DNA from: Treponema sp.
GTDB taxonomy: Bacteria; Spirochaetota; Spirochaetia; Treponematales; Breznakiellaceae
Assembly (NCBI GenBank): GCA_031266255.1
Contig: JAISBK010000161.1
Coordinates: 1 to 6,920 of the forward strand
DNA: 6,920 bases
Reading direction: 5' to 3'
Shown: piece after piece, positions 5,998 through 6,920 of the stretch
Numbering within the stretch: position 1 is the first letter of the stretch
How the letters are laid out: every line of letters begins with the position of its first letter
The notes under the pieces: model-generated
What the model was told of the DNA's origin: nothing
What the model saw: only the letters and a program-made list of their open reading frames with translations
The model's database searches: none
Made by a program: the position numbers and the translations under genes

Positions 5998-6027
5998 ACT
6001 ATACCCCGATACCGGAAACGTTGTCAA
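5998..6027 (-). promoter_or_regulatory. Sigma-70 promoter of the aroF leader
   Basis: On the minus strand a perfect TTGACA (6022-6027) is followed 18 nt later by TATAGT (5998-6003), five of six matches to TATAAT. Transcription should begin near 5991, about 17 nt before the leader Shine-Dalgarno. The promoter starts 26 nt after the oadB stop codon. Confidence 0.88.
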
Positions 6028-6053
6028 ACCCCATAATCCGCTTTGCAAGCGCA

Positions 6054-6920
6054 TCAGCCGAAAATTCCTATTAAAATACCAGCCAGTATGGCCGAACCAA
6101 GGGTACTGGACACAATCGGTCCCATGGCGTGCATCAAAAGAAAGTTTGAGGGGTTGTATTCCTGGGCTACCTTTTGGGAGACTCGGGCGGCCATCGGCAT
6201 GGCCGAGACCCCGGCATTACCGATGAGCGGGTTTATTTTCCCGTTGGTTAATTTACACAAGAGCTTGGCAATGAGAACGCCTCCAACCGTGCCAAAGCAA
6301 AACGCAATGAGTCCCAATAGGATAATACAGATAGTATTGGGGGTTAACACCCGTTCAGCCGTGGCGGTTGCGCCTATGGAAAGACCAATGAGCATGGTCA
6401 GCAGGTTCAACACATCCCCTTGCAGCGAATGGAATATGCGATCCGTTACGCCGCTTTCTTTAATCAGGTTTCCCAGCATGAGCATTGCGATAAGGGAAGA
6501 GGCAGCCGGAACCAACAGCAGCGTGAGTAGCGTTACCACGATGGGGAACATTATTTTTTGCCGTTGGGTTACCTGCTTTGGTTCGGGCATCACAATGACC
6601 CGTTCTTTGGCCGTGGTAAGCGCCCGCATGATGGGCGGCTGGATAATCGGAATCAGCGCCATATATGAGTAGGCGGCGATGGCGATGGTTGGCAGCAACT
6701 CCGGCGCGAGACGCTGGGCCGTGAAAATGGAGGTAGGCCCGTCGGAACTCCCGATTATACCGATTGCAATCGCGTCTTTGATGCCAAAGGCTGAAAGCCC
6801 AGGGATAAGGGGCGCAAGGTATGTGCCTATTGCAAGGGAGCCGAACAGGGCGATAAAAATACCAAGCTGGCCGCCCAGCCCAATCAACGCGGTCTTAGGA
6901 TTGCCGATAAGCGGGCTGAA
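6054..6920 (-). CDS. oadB: Na+-pumping decarboxylase beta subunit, OadB/MmdB/GcdB family (5' end missing)
   Basis: The right edge cuts the N-terminal part; 288 residues are visible, beginning FSPLIGNPKTALIG. Family members have about 370-430 residues. This is the integral membrane subunit that releases CO2 from carboxybiotin and exports Na+ in oxaloacetate, methylmalonyl-CoA or glutaconyl-CoA decarboxylase. Signature motifs are GSSDGPTS (visible residues 57-64) with the membrane Asp essential in Klebsiella OadB, AYSYMALIPIIQPP with the conserved Tyr, and near the C-terminus NPLIGNAGVSAMPMAARV with the Asn, Ser and Arg tied to ion coupling. Several long hydrophobic segments are present. The substrate partner cannot be told from this subunit alone; alpha and gamma subunits would be expected upstream, outside the window. 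After the stop there is only a 5-bp hairpin (6039-6051) without a U-run, so read-through into the aroF leader is possible. Confidence 0.93.
   Translation of the reverse strand, partial: FSPLIGNPKTALIGLGGQLGIFIALFGSLAIGTYLAPLIPGLSAFGIKDAIAIGIIGSSDGPTSIFTAQRLAPELLPTIAIAAYSYMALIPIIQPPIMRALTTAKERVIVMPEPKQVTQRQKIMFPIVVTLLTLLLVPAASSLIAMLMLGNLIKESGVTDRIFHSLQGDVLNLLTMLIGLSIGATATAERVLTPNTICIILLGLIAFCFGTVGGVLIAKLLCKLTNGKINPLIGNAGVSAMPMAARVSQKVAQEYNPSNFLLMHAMGPIVSSTLGSAILAGILIGIFG

Overview
The window looks like part of a host-independent spirochaete chromosome, and I would guess a Treponema relative with aromatic amino acid synthesis. This assignment is inference. It rests on a treponeme-like LysM membrane protein, a divergent outer-membrane barrel, a sodium-pump decarboxylase subunit and moderate GC content. 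I see no mobile element, tRNA, rRNA or CRISPR array.

Layout. Positions 1-915 (minus strand, cut by the left edge) encode a membrane protein with an Hsp70 substrate-binding-like domain, one transmembrane segment and a LysM domain. Positions 916-1214 are a divergent control region holding a promoter for the LysM gene with a 20-bp palindrome in its spacer, and a possible 7-codon upstream reading frame before the next gene. Positions 1215-3781 (plus) carry a Ppx/GppA-HD phosphatase and an exported beta-barrel protein, closed by a strong terminator at 3804-3833. Converging from the right (minus) are tyrA (prephenate dehydrogenase, 3846-4709) and aroF (DAHP synthase, 4696-5754), which overlap by 14 nt. 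The right edge (6054-6920, minus) is the 3' part of a gene for a Na+-pumping decarboxylase beta subunit (OadB type).

The most interesting element lies between oadB and aroF. A near-consensus promoter (TTGACA, 18 nt, TATAGT) is followed by a strong Shine-Dalgarno, a 38-codon leader peptide whose middle reads YSYYYYLF, and a GNRA-capped hairpin with seven U residues placed just before aroF. Segments of the leader can fold either into an antiterminator or into the terminator. This is the layout of ribosome-mediated transcription attenuation, here apparently sensing tyrosine (charged tRNA-Tyr) and controlling the first step of the aromatic pathway together with the tyrosine-specific branch enzyme. 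The DAHP synthase also has the N-terminal ferredoxin-like domain that mediates allosteric tyrosine inhibition in related enzymes, so the operon may be controlled by tyrosine at both the RNA and the enzyme level.
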